This document shows, piece after piece, positions 1 through 7,627 of a stretch of DNA of 64,000 bases. This DNA is from an uncultured Desulfobulbaceae bacterium (GTDB taxonomy: Bacteria > Desulfobacterota > Desulfobulbia > Desulfobulbales > Desulfocapsaceae). The translations under genes were made by a program, and so were the position numbers. The notes under the pieces are model-generated. The model saw only the letters and a program-made list of their open reading frames with translations, was not told the DNA's origin and ran no database searches. Location: contig CAISPV010000003.1 of the NCBI GenBank assembly GCA_903887485.1, positions 1 to 64,000 of the forward strand. The letters are read 5' to 3'. Position 1 is the first letter of the stretch. Each line of letters begins with the position of its first letter.

Positions 1-132
1 CATGGTGTAGCCACAAAGTATCTGTCGAATTATCTGGGGTGGCGGCGTTCTCTTGAGCAACATCCCCAAATTTCACCAGAGTCTTTGCTCGCCATTTCTC
101 TGGGGCAGTTTCAACACTTAAAGGGAACATAG
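1..132 (+). mobile_element. C-terminal end of an IS1595-type transposase (cut by window edge)
   Basis: An open frame runs from the first base to a TAG at 130-132 and encodes the last 43 residues of a protein. It contains KYLSNYLGWRR followed by a short polar tail, which resembles the C-terminus of IS1595/ISXO2-type DDE transposases, where a tyrosine-leucine-glycine-tryptophan block closes the protein. The start and catalytic residues lie outside the window, so I cannot tell whether the element is intact. No terminal inverted repeat is recognisable before hisA begins at 162. Confidence 0.5.
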
Positions 133-161
133 CCTTTTTTTTTAATAGGGTGAAGAAAATC

Positions 162-932
162 ATGAAATTTCGACCTTGTATTGATCTGCATGATGGGAAG
201 GTAAAACAGATTGTCGGTTCAACATTGAATGACGAACGGCCTGAACAGCTACGGGTCAATTTTACCGCAACTCATCCTGCCTCCTGGTTTGCTGAGCTCT
301 ACCGGCAAGACGATCTTACTGGCGGTCACATCATCAAACTGGGGCCGGGCAATGATGCGGCCGCCCTTGAGGCCCTTGATGCCTGGCCTGGCGGGATGCA
401 GATTGGCGGCGCCATAACGGCAGAGAATGGGCGATACTGGCTGGATCATGGGGCCTCCCATGTTATTGTGACCTCGTTTGTATTCAGGGAGGGCATGATT
501 GATGAAGAGCGCCTGCAGCGGTTGGTGCAGGCGGTAGGCAAGGATCGGCTGGTGCTGGATCTGAGCTGCCGAAGACGTGGTGATGACTATTATATTGTTA
601 CCGATCGTTGGCAGCGTTTTACTGAAGTGGTGATCAGCGAGGAGGTTCTGGCCCATTTTTCTAAGGTCTGTGCTGAGTTTCTTATTCATGCCGCTGATGT
701 CGAGGGGCAGTGTCAGGGGGTGGAGCAGGAGTTGATTCAAAAACTTGCAGCCTGGTCACCTATTCCTGCCACCTATGCCGGAGGAATTCGCAATATTGCT
801 GACTTGGAACTGATTCGGGATCTTGGGCAGGGACGGCTTGATGCGACAGTGGGCAGTGCCCTGGATATCTTTGGTGGCACAGATATGACCTATACCGAGG
901 CCGTGTGTTTTCACCGGGCAGAACAGTCGTGA
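162..932 (+). CDS. hisA: Phosphoribosylformimino-AICAR ribotide isomerase, eukaryotic type
   Basis: This is the fourth-step isomerase of histidine biosynthesis, which opens the ribose ring of ProFAR to give PRFAR in a TIM-barrel fold. The sequence is of the yeast HIS6 type rather than the usual bacterial HisA: CIDLHDGKVKQIVG near the N-terminus, HIIKLGPGND, VLDLSCR, FLIHAADVEG and a terminal GSALDIFGG all match the eukaryotic form. The likely catalytic aspartates are those in CIDLHDG and VLDLSCR. I chose the ATG at 162, preceded by AGGG about 11 bases upstream, over the GTG at 150, because the resulting MKFRPCIDLHDG start aligns with the family. Other his genes are not nearby. A small ORF follows after 22 bases. 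Confidence 0.93.
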   Translation: MKFRPCIDLHDGKVKQIVGSTLNDERPEQLRVNFTATHPASWFAELYRQDDLTGGHIIKLGPGNDAAALEALDAWPGGMQIGGAITAENGRYWLDHGASHVIVTSFVFREGMIDEERLQRLVQAVGKDRLVLDLSCRRRGDDYYIVTDRWQRFTEVVISEEVLAHFSKVCAEFLIHAADVEGQCQGVEQELIQKLAAWSPIPATYAGGIRNIADLELIRDLGQGRLDATVGSALDIFGGTDMTYTEAVCFHRAEQS

Positions 933-954
933 ACAGTTCTGGGTGGATGAGGAT

Positions 955-1143
955 ATGAGTGAAAAGTTGCTTTCTGAAAAGGGCGAATCGCCTTCTCTGG
1001 TTGATCTGAAAATTCAGATCCCGCAGGAGCTTTATATCGCCTACCAGCGTTGTTCCTGGATTATTGTCCATGAAACCGGTCGGAAGCCCCTTGATGTGAT
1101 GCAGGAGATGGTGTGTGATTTTCTCATGAAGCATGGGTGTTGA
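955..1143 (+). CDS. Small hypothetical protein, 62 aa
   Basis: A short ORF directly after hisA. The ATG at 955 has a good Shine-Dalgarno region (GGATGAGG) just upstream, and is preferred over an in-frame GTG at 943. The product is acidic at its N-terminus and has a core reading LKIQIPQELYIAYQRC, then a predicted helix with QEMVCDFLMKHGC ending in cysteine. No transmembrane segment or signal peptide is visible. I do not recognise a family. The ordered amphipathic composition and the ribosome-binding site argue for a real gene, probably co-transcribed with hisA. Confidence 0.55.
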   Translation: MSEKLLSEKGESPSLVDLKIQIPQELYIAYQRCSWIIVHETGRKPLDVMQEMVCDFLMKHGC

Positions 1144-1260
1144 GCCAGGCTGACGGCGCTGACGGCTGGTTTCTTTTTCGTCTGCCGTCCCCGATGTTTT
1201 CTTGACCACTTGCGTGACTTTAGATACAATTAATGAGGGTATGGCTGGTGATGGGGAGGA

Positions 1261-1471
1261 AGTGGCCAGAAGAACAGAATCTGGTCATGGAGGCTCTTTT
1301 TTGCCGGGGCCGATCTGCTGATCCATGACTGCCAATATACTGATGCAGGGTTTAAGACCCGGTCGGACCGATCAGCAGATAGATGAGATGGCTGCCACCT
1401 ATTGCATGCTGGGACGATATGGTGATATCGAGGTTTTCTTTACCGGAGAAGGACAGGTTATAGCGTTGTGA
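1261..1471 (+). pseudogene. Deleted remnant of an MBL-fold metallo-hydrolase
   Basis: Two adjoining frames encode pieces of one protein. Frame one (from about 1291) reads FFAGADLLIHDCQYTDAGF, typical of the distal part of MBL-fold hydrolases. Frame two (1358-1471) reads PGRTDQQIDEMAATY, then YGDIEVFFTGEGQVIAL and a TGA at 1469-1471, like the C-terminal segment of the same family. The stretch normally lying between them, with the conserved histidine region before the DP-x-RTD helix, is absent, so an internal deletion has joined the halves out of frame near 1357. The N-terminal half is also missing. The stop codon overlaps the GTG start of nadE, so the old translational junction is preserved. 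Confidence 0.6.
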
Positions 1472-3114
1472 AAATTGCTCTGGTACAGATAAATCCGGTG
1501 ATTGGTGATTTTGCGGCAAATTGCCGGGCAATTTTGCTTGCCGCAGAACAGGCCCTGTCCCAAGGCTGTGATCTGGCGATCTTTCCCGAGATGGCAGTCT
1601 CCGGTTATCCGCCCCAGGACCTTCTGGAAAGGCACTCCTTTCTGGAAGACCATGATCGTGCGGTTGCGCAACTGATTAGTGACCTTCCATCTCTGACCGT
1701 GATGTTTGGTTGTCTGGAGCAGCGGTCAGGGGTTGCGGGTAAACCCTTGTATAACTCGGTGTTGGTGGCCCAAGATGGAGCAATTGTCCATCGGGTGCGC
1801 AAACAGTTGCTTCCTTCCTATGACGTGTTTGATGAAACCCGTTACTTTGAGCCAGGGCCAGAGGCTGAGTTGTATCAGCTCGGGGAGATGACCTTTGCCA
1901 TCACCGTCTGTGAGGACATCTGGTATGAGGCCACTGGTCACTATCGTTGTGATCCGGTGGCATCCCTGTTTGCCGGCGCCAAAAAACAGGGGCGCCGGAT
2001 CGATTGTCTTATCAATGTCTCAGCTTCCCCCTTTCAGCGTGACAAGGAAGTCATTCGTCATGCCATCTTTCGTTCCCTCTGCTCACGATACCAGATCCCT
2101 TTCCTTTATGTAAATCAGGTGGGGGGGCAGGATTCCCTTCTCTTTGATGGCCGCAGTCTTGCCATGAATGCCAGCTCGGAGATTGTGGCCAAGTGCGCGG
2201 GTTTTGTCGCGGATATGGTGGTGGTGGATACCGAAAATTGGCACGGCGAGATGCATGGCCCGGTACAGGAGGAACCCGTGGAATCAGTGTATCGGGCTCT
2301 GGTCATGGGGGTGCGTGATTATGTGCGGAAGAGCGGATTCCGTTCCGTGGTTCTTGGCCTTTCCGGTGGTATTGATTCTGCCCTGACAGCTACCATTGCC
2401 GTTGATGCCCTCGGCGCTGAGAATGTGCTGGGGGTCGCCCTGCCTTCCCCGTACAGTTCAGAGGATTCCATGGAAGATGCGGAGGCCCTGGCTGGAAATC
2501 TTGGATGCATGTTTAAGGTCGTTCCCATCACTCCCCTGTTTGCAGCCTTTAAGGAAGCCCTGTATCCTCTTTTTGCCGGGCACGGTGAAGACCTTACCGA
2601 ACAGAATCTTCAGGCCCGGATTCGCGGCAATCTGCTCATGGCCCTGTCAAATAAGTTTGGTCATCTGCTCTTGTCAACCGGTAATAAAAGTGAGATGGCA
2701 GTCGGCTACTGTACCCTGTATGGGGATATGAGTGGCGGTCTGGCCGTGATTTCCGATGTGCCCAAACAGATGGTCTACGAACTGGCCTGGTATGTGAACC
2801 GTGATCAGGAGCGTATTCCTGGTCGCACCCTGACCAAGGCGCCAACTGCTGAGCTCAAACCTGATCAGCGTGATCAGGATGATCTGCCGCCCTATGCGAT
2901 CCTGGATCAGATCCTGGAAATGCATCTGGAGCAGGGGCAGGGGCTGACGGCGCTTGTTCAGGCTGGTTTTGATGAGGTGGTGGTGCGTGATGTCCTGCGC
3001 CGGATTCGCCTCAATGAGTATAAACGGAAGCAGGCCGCCATGGGGTTGAAGGTGACCAGCAAGGCATTTGGCTATGGCCGTCGCTATCCCAATGTCCAGA
3101 ACTATCAGGAATAA
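1468..3114 (+). CDS. nadE: Glutamine-dependent NAD+ synthetase
   Basis: This enzyme makes NAD+ from deamido-NAD+ using ATP and ammonia channelled from glutamine. The 548-residue length fits the two-domain form. Residues 1-260 form a nitrilase-like glutaminase with the triad E41 (FPEMAVSGYPPQ), K112 (RKQLLPSYDVFDE) and C148 (TVCEDIWYE). The synthetase domain follows, with the PP-loop SGGIDS at 299-304 and later LLSTGNKSEMAVGY and the KAPTAELKPDQRDQDDLPPY segment. The start is a GTG that overlaps the stop of the preceding relic, giving MKIALVQINPVIGD as expected. It ends 116 bases before the cytochrome gene. Confidence 0.95.
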   Translation: MKIALVQINPVIGDFAANCRAILLAAEQALSQGCDLAIFPEMAVSGYPPQDLLERHSFLEDHDRAVAQLISDLPSLTVMFGCLEQRSGVAGKPLYNSVLVAQDGAIVHRVRKQLLPSYDVFDETRYFEPGPEAELYQLGEMTFAITVCEDIWYEATGHYRCDPVASLFAGAKKQGRRIDCLINVSASPFQRDKEVIRHAIFRSLCSRYQIPFLYVNQVGGQDSLLFDGRSLAMNASSEIVAKCAGFVADMVVVDTENWHGEMHGPVQEEPVESVYRALVMGVRDYVRKSGFRSVVLGLSGGIDSALTATIAVDALGAENVLGVALPSPYSSEDSMEDAEALAGNLGCMFKVVPITPLFAAFKEALYPLFAGHGEDLTEQNLQARIRGNLLMALSNKFGHLLLSTGNKSEMAVGYCTLYGDMSGGLAVISDVPKQMVYELAWYVNRDQERIPGRTLTKAPTAELKPDQRDQDDLPPYAILDQILEMHLEQGQGLTALVQAGFDEVVVRDVLRRIRLNEYKRKQAAMGLKVTSKAFGYGRRYPNVQNYQE

Positions 3115-3130
3115 GACGTCTTGCAAAAAT

Positions 3131-3214
3131 AAACGTAACATTGAAATGCCGTAATCGGCATACGGAGCAGGAACGAAATGGTCAGAAATGGAATGGTTAT
3201 TTCGTTACGGTTCC
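3131..3214 (+). repeat. Dispersed hairpin repeat, copy 1
   Basis: Two stem-loops lie between nadE and the cytochrome. The first (3147-3160) is TGCCG-TAAT-CGGCA. The second has arms at 3164-3179 and 3199-3214, whose right arm (ATTTCGTTACGGTTCC) is nearly the complement of the left with two mismatches. Both modules recur at 32653-32827, and the second at 46576-46685 as well. This is the most diverged copy. It sits in the 5' leader of the cytochrome gene, ending 16 bases before its probable start. Confidence 0.6.
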
Positions 3215-3230
3215 TAAAAGGATAAGCTTG

Positions 3231-5051
3231 GTGGAAGAAAAAAGCGCGCGGCGTAAACTCTCCCGGTTGTGGCAACAGTTTGCCCTGCTTCTCATGGTGG
3301 TGGCGGTTGTTCTGCTTGTTATTCGTGAGATCCGGACGAAACGCGCTGATCGGGTGTATATGACCACCAGTGGCCGCATTGATATGTGCCTCTTCTGTCA
3401 CAAGGAAGAAAAACTGGATGCGGCTCATGATCCGCGGGTGATCGGCTGTGCGTCCTGTCATCTTGGTGATGCCATGGCCATTGACAAGACCAAGGCCCAT
3501 GCAGGAATGGTCATGAACCCCGGAGATCTGCGGGTGGTCGAGAAGACCTGCGGGGTTGAAGGCTGTCATCCCACTGATGTCCAGAAGGTCAAGAATTCCC
3601 TGATGGCCACGAACCGGGGGATTATCGGTACCCTGCTCTTTTACTGGGGAGAATCGGCCAGCCAGAATACGGATCTTACTGTCGAAAAATTACTGACTGG
3701 CCAGAAAAATTCCCTGGCCCTTGATTATTATCGAAAGCTTTGCGCCACTTGTCATCTATGGAAACAGAAGAATGATCTGCCGGGGGCCCCTGATTTTTTT
3801 AATGAGAAGGGCGGCGGCTGTTCCGCCTGTCATTTTGTCATGCCGGAAGGCACAGTGCGCAAAGCGGTGACCGGGTTTGATGATGCCGCCAAGAGTGAGA
3901 AGGCCAAGGTCCATCCCCTGGTGATCAAAAAGGTGCAGGATGTCAACTGTATCCGTTGCCATAATCGTTCCGGCCGCATTGGTATCTCTTACACCGGGGT
4001 TTTTGAGTCGGAAGGGTACGGCACCCCTTACGAGAAGGGGGGGCTGAGCGCGAAACAACTACCGGGCGCCAGGTTTTATCTGGAAATTGCCGAGGATGTG
4101 CATCATAAAAAGGGGCTGGCCTGTATTGATTGTCATACCCGTAATGAGATCATGGGCGATGGAGTGAGTTATGCCCATTACGAAGAGCAGGTGGAGATTT
4201 CCTGCAAGATGTGTCATTCCGTTGATCCCGGTAAAACCCGTAAAGGGAATCCGGTGAAGAATATTGTCCAAAAAGAAGGGCAATGGCAGTTGACTGGCAA
4301 GTTGAACGAGAAAATCCATCCTCTGCAGCCACCGAAGTCGGGGGTGTGTGATTTCAATGGGCATAAACGGATCAGTTGCGAGGCCTGTCATTCCACCTGG
4401 GTGCCCCAGTGTTATGGCTGTCACGCCAAGCGTGATGCTGCCCAGACCCATCTCGACAAGTTGACCCTCAAGGAGACTCCGGGGATGTGGGAAGAGGGGC
4501 GTTCGTACATCCGCTACGAGAAGCCGATGCTGGCTGTGTGGAAAGATAAAGTAGTGATTGTTACCCCTGGCTGTCAGGATGTTGTGACCCTGGTCGATGA
4601 AAAGGGGAAGGTTGATGGCGGTTTTAACCGCTTTACCATGGCCGCTATTAATCCGCATACCACCCAAGCCAAGGGCAGAACCTGTGTTGACTGTCATACC
4701 TCAACCAAGGTTGTGGGCTTGGGCGAAGGGACGGTGACGGAGAAGGACGGAAAGTGGACATTTGCTCCCCTTGATCAGGGGGTGGATACCTTTGCCGGCA
4801 AGACCGTGGGCTTTGATGCCTTTGTCACCATTGATGGCCAGCAGCTTCAGCACGGATCACGGCCTGATCTGCGGCCTTTTAACGGTGAGGAACTGCGGAA
4901 GATCCTGCGGGTAGGTCTTTGCGTCGAGTGTCATGCTGAATATAATGATCCGGCGTGGAAGACGTATAATGCCAAGACCCAATGCCCTTCGCAGAAGGCA
5001 GAAGGTGCCTCGAAGGAAGTGCCCTTGGGGAACAGAAAAAAATCAGAATAA
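3231..5051 (+). CDS. Membrane-anchored multihaem c-type cytochrome, about 12 haems
   Basis: A periplasmic electron-transfer protein tethered by one N-terminal segment (residues 17-31, hydrophobic, after a basic stretch with KSARRK). I count eleven CxxCH sites (CLFCH, CASCH, CATCH, CSACH, CIRCH, CIDCH, CKMCH, CEACH, CYGCH, CVDCH, CVECH) and one CX4CH site (CGVEGCH), so up to twelve haems. The reading frame stays open to 3141, but that region is a repeat. I prefer the GTG at 3231, with AAAGGAT about 8 bases upstream, giving 606 residues. Motif spacing is irregular and I cannot assign it to a named family. Redox partner and substrate are not shown by neighbours. The CcsA at 61.9 kb belongs to a system that would mature it. 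Confidence 0.88.
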   Translation: MEEKSARRKLSRLWQQFALLLMVVAVVLLVIREIRTKRADRVYMTTSGRIDMCLFCHKEEKLDAAHDPRVIGCASCHLGDAMAIDKTKAHAGMVMNPGDLRVVEKTCGVEGCHPTDVQKVKNSLMATNRGIIGTLLFYWGESASQNTDLTVEKLLTGQKNSLALDYYRKLCATCHLWKQKNDLPGAPDFFNEKGGGCSACHFVMPEGTVRKAVTGFDDAAKSEKAKVHPLVIKKVQDVNCIRCHNRSGRIGISYTGVFESEGYGTPYEKGGLSAKQLPGARFYLEIAEDVHHKKGLACIDCHTRNEIMGDGVSYAHYEEQVEISCKMCHSVDPGKTRKGNPVKNIVQKEGQWQLTGKLNEKIHPLQPPKSGVCDFNGHKRISCEACHSTWVPQCYGCHAKRDAAQTHLDKLTLKETPGMWEEGRSYIRYEKPMLAVWKDKVVIVTPGCQDVVTLVDEKGKVDGGFNRFTMAAINPHTTQAKGRTCVDCHTSTKVVGLGEGTVTEKDGKWTFAPLDQGVDTFAGKTVGFDAFVTIDGQQLQHGSRPDLRPFNGEELRKILRVGLCVECHAEYNDPAWKTYNAKTQCPSQKAEGASKEVPLGNRKKSE

Positions 5052-5135
5052 ATTCACCTGCAGTGTTCTTTATGGTCTAACCTGTTATCTCGTTTAGTTC
5101 TCTTGCTTCCTGTAATGTCCGTATCTAATCTCCCC

Positions 5136-5630
5136 CTATTTTCCAGGGTGGAGCAACGAGCTTGTTACCGGTCCGTGCCATACCGGTACCAGCCAGTAGC
5201 CTTCCGGATTCTGTTGGATTGTTGTTCGGAGGGGTTCGCTCAGCCAGTGGCTGTCTTCCACCAGGTTGTAAAAAACAGAATCAGTGCCGATAAAACCATC
5301 CAGCATATGGGTCAGGATGTGCAGCAGTTTGCTGGGGTATCCTCTTTGAATAGCAAGCAGGTCCTCAAGTTCGGTCAGGCCGGTTTCCTGAAGTTCTTGC
5401 AGCAGGGTGTTGCAGAATACGCGGTTGGCAGCGATCCCTGTCTCTATCTCTACCCAGAAATGCTTCCAGGAACCAGACCGGATTTCTTCATCCTTGATGG
5501 TGGTTGATTGGTACACAACGAGCTGGGTGGTGTTCATGAAATGGGCTGCCTGTTGACGGGCTTGGATGAGACTGCTCCCGGTTGCCAGAAAAAGGTGGTG
5601 ATGATCGTTGTCGTCGTATGGAGTGATCAT
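5136..5630 (-). CDS. Hypothetical protein, 164 aa
   Basis: I do not recognise this protein. It starts MITPYDDNDHHHLFLATG, contains SGSWKHFWVEIETG in its first half and ends with PEGYWLVPVWHGPV. There is no signal peptide or membrane segment. The minus-strand frame is favoured over the open plus-strand frame here because it has globular composition and regular hydrophobic spacing. The Shine-Dalgarno signal is weak. It lies between the convergent end of the cytochrome gene and the terminator of the porin gene, and being downstream of that terminator it should have its own promoter. Confidence 0.6.
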   Translation of the reverse strand: MITPYDDNDHHHLFLATGSSLIQARQQAAHFMNTTQLVVYQSTTIKDEEIRSGSWKHFWVEIETGIAANRVFCNTLLQELQETGLTELEDLLAIQRGYPSKLLHILTHMLDGFIGTDSVFYNLVEDSHWLSEPLRTTIQQNPEGYWLVPVWHGPVTSSLLHPGK

Positions 5631-5665
5631 GATCCGGTTTGAGTGCGCGCCAATTTTTTATCAAA

Positions 5666-5700
5666 TAAAAAAATCCCCTGTCGAATGAACGACAGGGGAT
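5666..5700 (-). terminator. Rho-independent terminator of the porin gene
   Basis: An 11-bp perfect stem (ATCCCCTGTCG at 5673-5683 with CGACAGGGGAT at 5690-5700, loop AATGAA) is followed on the minus strand by seven T residues (the A run at 5666-5672). It sits 32 bases after the porin stop codon. Confidence 0.92.
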
Positions 5701-5731
5701 CAAAACACCACTTTTTATACGTCAGGACGTA

Positions 5732-7153
5732 TTAGAAGCTCATGGTCAGATGATGGCTTGCCAGGAGGATCGAATTGGTATCTTTGTATTTTGTTCCCAG
5801 TTTGAAGAAATCACCGGTATCAAGATAGCCAAGGTGTATGGCATAGACCAGGTTGTCAAGCAGTTTGTAGGAAGCTCCGGCATTATACTCAAAGCCGTAC
5901 ACATTATCCCAACCAGCCATTTCCTTGTCTGCTACGGCGTAACCGATAGCGCCATGGAGGGTCAGATCCTGGGTGGCGGCAAAGTCGGCGCTGAGTACGC
6001 CGGCATTGACACCCGCTGTTTGAGCGGCAGTGCCAAAGACACTGGTGTTAGCACCTTGGTAGTTGTTGAGGATATTGCCAAATGCGCCGGTCAGGATATA
6101 AAGAGGCTCGAAATCCCAGCCGGTGCTGCCGTAGCTTTCAAGGTCGGTATCATGGGCATTGTCATCGCCACTGGTGTGGAAGTACATGGCATGACCGGTA
6201 AGGTTAGCCATGGTGGCGTTGAAGTCAACAATAAAGGCAAGTTGACTGATATCCTGATCTTGTGTGGTAAGAGTGTTATGGTTGAAGTCTTTGGTGCCGA
6301 ACTTGTAGTCAAATTCGGTGTCAATTCCCATGTTGCCACCCAATTTGAACTGACCGACACCCCTGACACGCTGAGTGGTTTGCTCATAACCATAAAAAGC
6401 TGCAACTTTTTTTCCGAGGGTAGAGGTGCCAGTAACTGTGTCAAATGTATAGGGAGTATATTCAGCGACATCAGCGCTATTCTTGGTGTTATCCTGCTTT
6501 AAGCCATAGCCCAGAGTAACAGCACCCCAACCGCCTTTGACTGTAGCTTCAATATCGTAGTAGTCTGAATCCAGATTGTCGGTATTGGCCAAATAGGCCT
6601 CGCCTTCAACCTGTTTTTCAAAATAGGCATAGAGGGAAAATACATCGCCAAAGAGATTGCCGGATTTCCAGGTGATACGGTCTGCTTTATCATCGGTGTC
6701 AACAAAGGAAAGTCCAAATGTGCCACCTGTGCGGCGACCGATTTCCCAGAGGCCGATGGGTGATTTGTACATCATCCACAGTCTTTCTACGGACATATTT
6801 TTGCCACTGTCGACACTAGTGTCATCCTGCGAGCCCCAGACTGTGCCTCGGCCGATAAGACGAACCCGGCTCATCATGCTGATCTTGTCATTGACAATCA
6901 TCTCGGCATCGATGTTGAACATGTGCTGCAACCAGGCGTCAGAGTTGGTCTCGTCGCCGGGATTGCTGGCCAGTTGCAGTCCGTGACCGCCAGCGGGAGA
7001 ATTATTCTCGGTGGATGCTGCGCCGGCGCCATTGTCCATGTAGAAACCGTCAACGTTATAGGTGCCTTTTACCTTGAGTTCCAGTGCCGAGGCGCTTGTT
7101 GCAATGCCGGCCAAGAGGCCGAGGGCGGCAACGGTGGAAAGTACTTTTTTCAT
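5732..7153 (-). CDS. Outer-membrane beta-barrel porin
   Basis: A 473-residue protein with a clear signal peptide (MKKVLSTVAALGLLAG, cleavage likely after TSASA) and a mature part rich in glycine, aspartate and aromatic residues in alternating patterns. It ends in phenylalanine (HHLTMSF), as outer-membrane barrel proteins do for BAM recognition. It resembles the general porins of Desulfobacterota, which let small solutes cross the outer membrane. The start has a good GGAG site seven bases upstream. A consensus promoter (7269-7297) and a strong terminator (5666-5700) frame it as a single, probably highly expressed gene. Substrate specificity cannot be read from the sequence. Confidence 0.85.
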   Translation of the reverse strand: MKKVLSTVAALGLLAGIATSASALELKVKGTYNVDGFYMDNGAGAASTENNSPAGGHGLQLASNPGDETNSDAWLQHMFNIDAEMIVNDKISMMSRVRLIGRGTVWGSQDDTSVDSGKNMSVERLWMMYKSPIGLWEIGRRTGGTFGLSFVDTDDKADRITWKSGNLFGDVFSLYAYFEKQVEGEAYLANTDNLDSDYYDIEATVKGGWGAVTLGYGLKQDNTKNSADVAEYTPYTFDTVTGTSTLGKKVAAFYGYEQTTQRVRGVGQFKLGGNMGIDTEFDYKFGTKDFNHNTLTTQDQDISQLAFIVDFNATMANLTGHAMYFHTSGDDNAHDTDLESYGSTGWDFEPLYILTGAFGNILNNYQGANTSVFGTAAQTAGVNAGVLSADFAATQDLTLHGAIGYAVADKEMAGWDNVYGFEYNAGASYKLLDNLVYAIHLGYLDTGDFFKLGTKYKDTNSILLASHHLTMSF

Positions 7154-7268
7154 CTCTTCTCTCCTTAAATATTCAGGGATGATTAGTCTCAGGCGACCCG
7201 CTGTCGCCGTGTGTGTTTTTTAGACCCGGTACAAAAAAGTCTTCTGGTACAAAATTTTATACATAAAT

Positions 7269-7297
7269 CATATATAATGGAGAGCGGGTAAAGTCAA
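7269..7297 (-). promoter_or_regulatory. Sigma-70-type promoter of the porin gene
   Basis: On the minus strand TTGACT (7292-7297) is separated by exactly 17 bases from TATATG (7269-7274). The transcript would carry a leader of about 110 bases before the porin ATG at 7153. Confidence 0.65.
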
Positions 7298-7457
7298 GTC
7301 TTAGATTGCCCATGGATTGTTTTTTAGCAGAAAAAAGTAAGGTGGGAAAAATGAGTGACGTGGCACGATCTTGTGTATTGTTTTTCTGCTGCCCGTGGGT
7401 GCTGAGCTGTATGCAGGTAAGCGAGTTTGCGAGACTCAGAAAGTCATGATAGCCGTT

Positions 7458-7503
7458 GCCCTGTCATTTCGATCAAGCTCGCTTTCCTGGTTGAAATGAC
7501 GGC
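7458..7503. repeat. Palindrome in the porin/MFS intergenic region
   Basis: The 474 bases between the porin start (7153) and the MFS start (7628) hold the porin promoter and this stem-loop: GTCATTTC at 7463-7470 pairs with GAAATGAC at 7493-7500, with partial extension (GCC/GGC) outside. It resembles short palindromic intergenic repeats, but no second copy is recognisable here. I see no other gene in the interval. Confidence 0.4.
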
Positions 7504-7627
7504 GATATGGCTTTTAAAACTTTTGTGACGGTTTCCAGATAAGTGATGCTGTCTTCTGTTTGCTGTGATACCTTGCACTGTCATAATCTACATTATCCCG
7601 TTCTTTAATCTCTTTCCTTTTTCGTCT

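Noticed and set aside
5103..5507. Plus-strand ORF opposite the hypothetical gene at 5136-5630
   Set aside because: Low-quality composition and no ribosome-binding site. The minus-strand frame is better.
5750..6502. Long plus-strand ORF antisense to the porin
   Set aside because: Its frame mirrors the porin codons, and the porin has a signal peptide, promoter and terminator.
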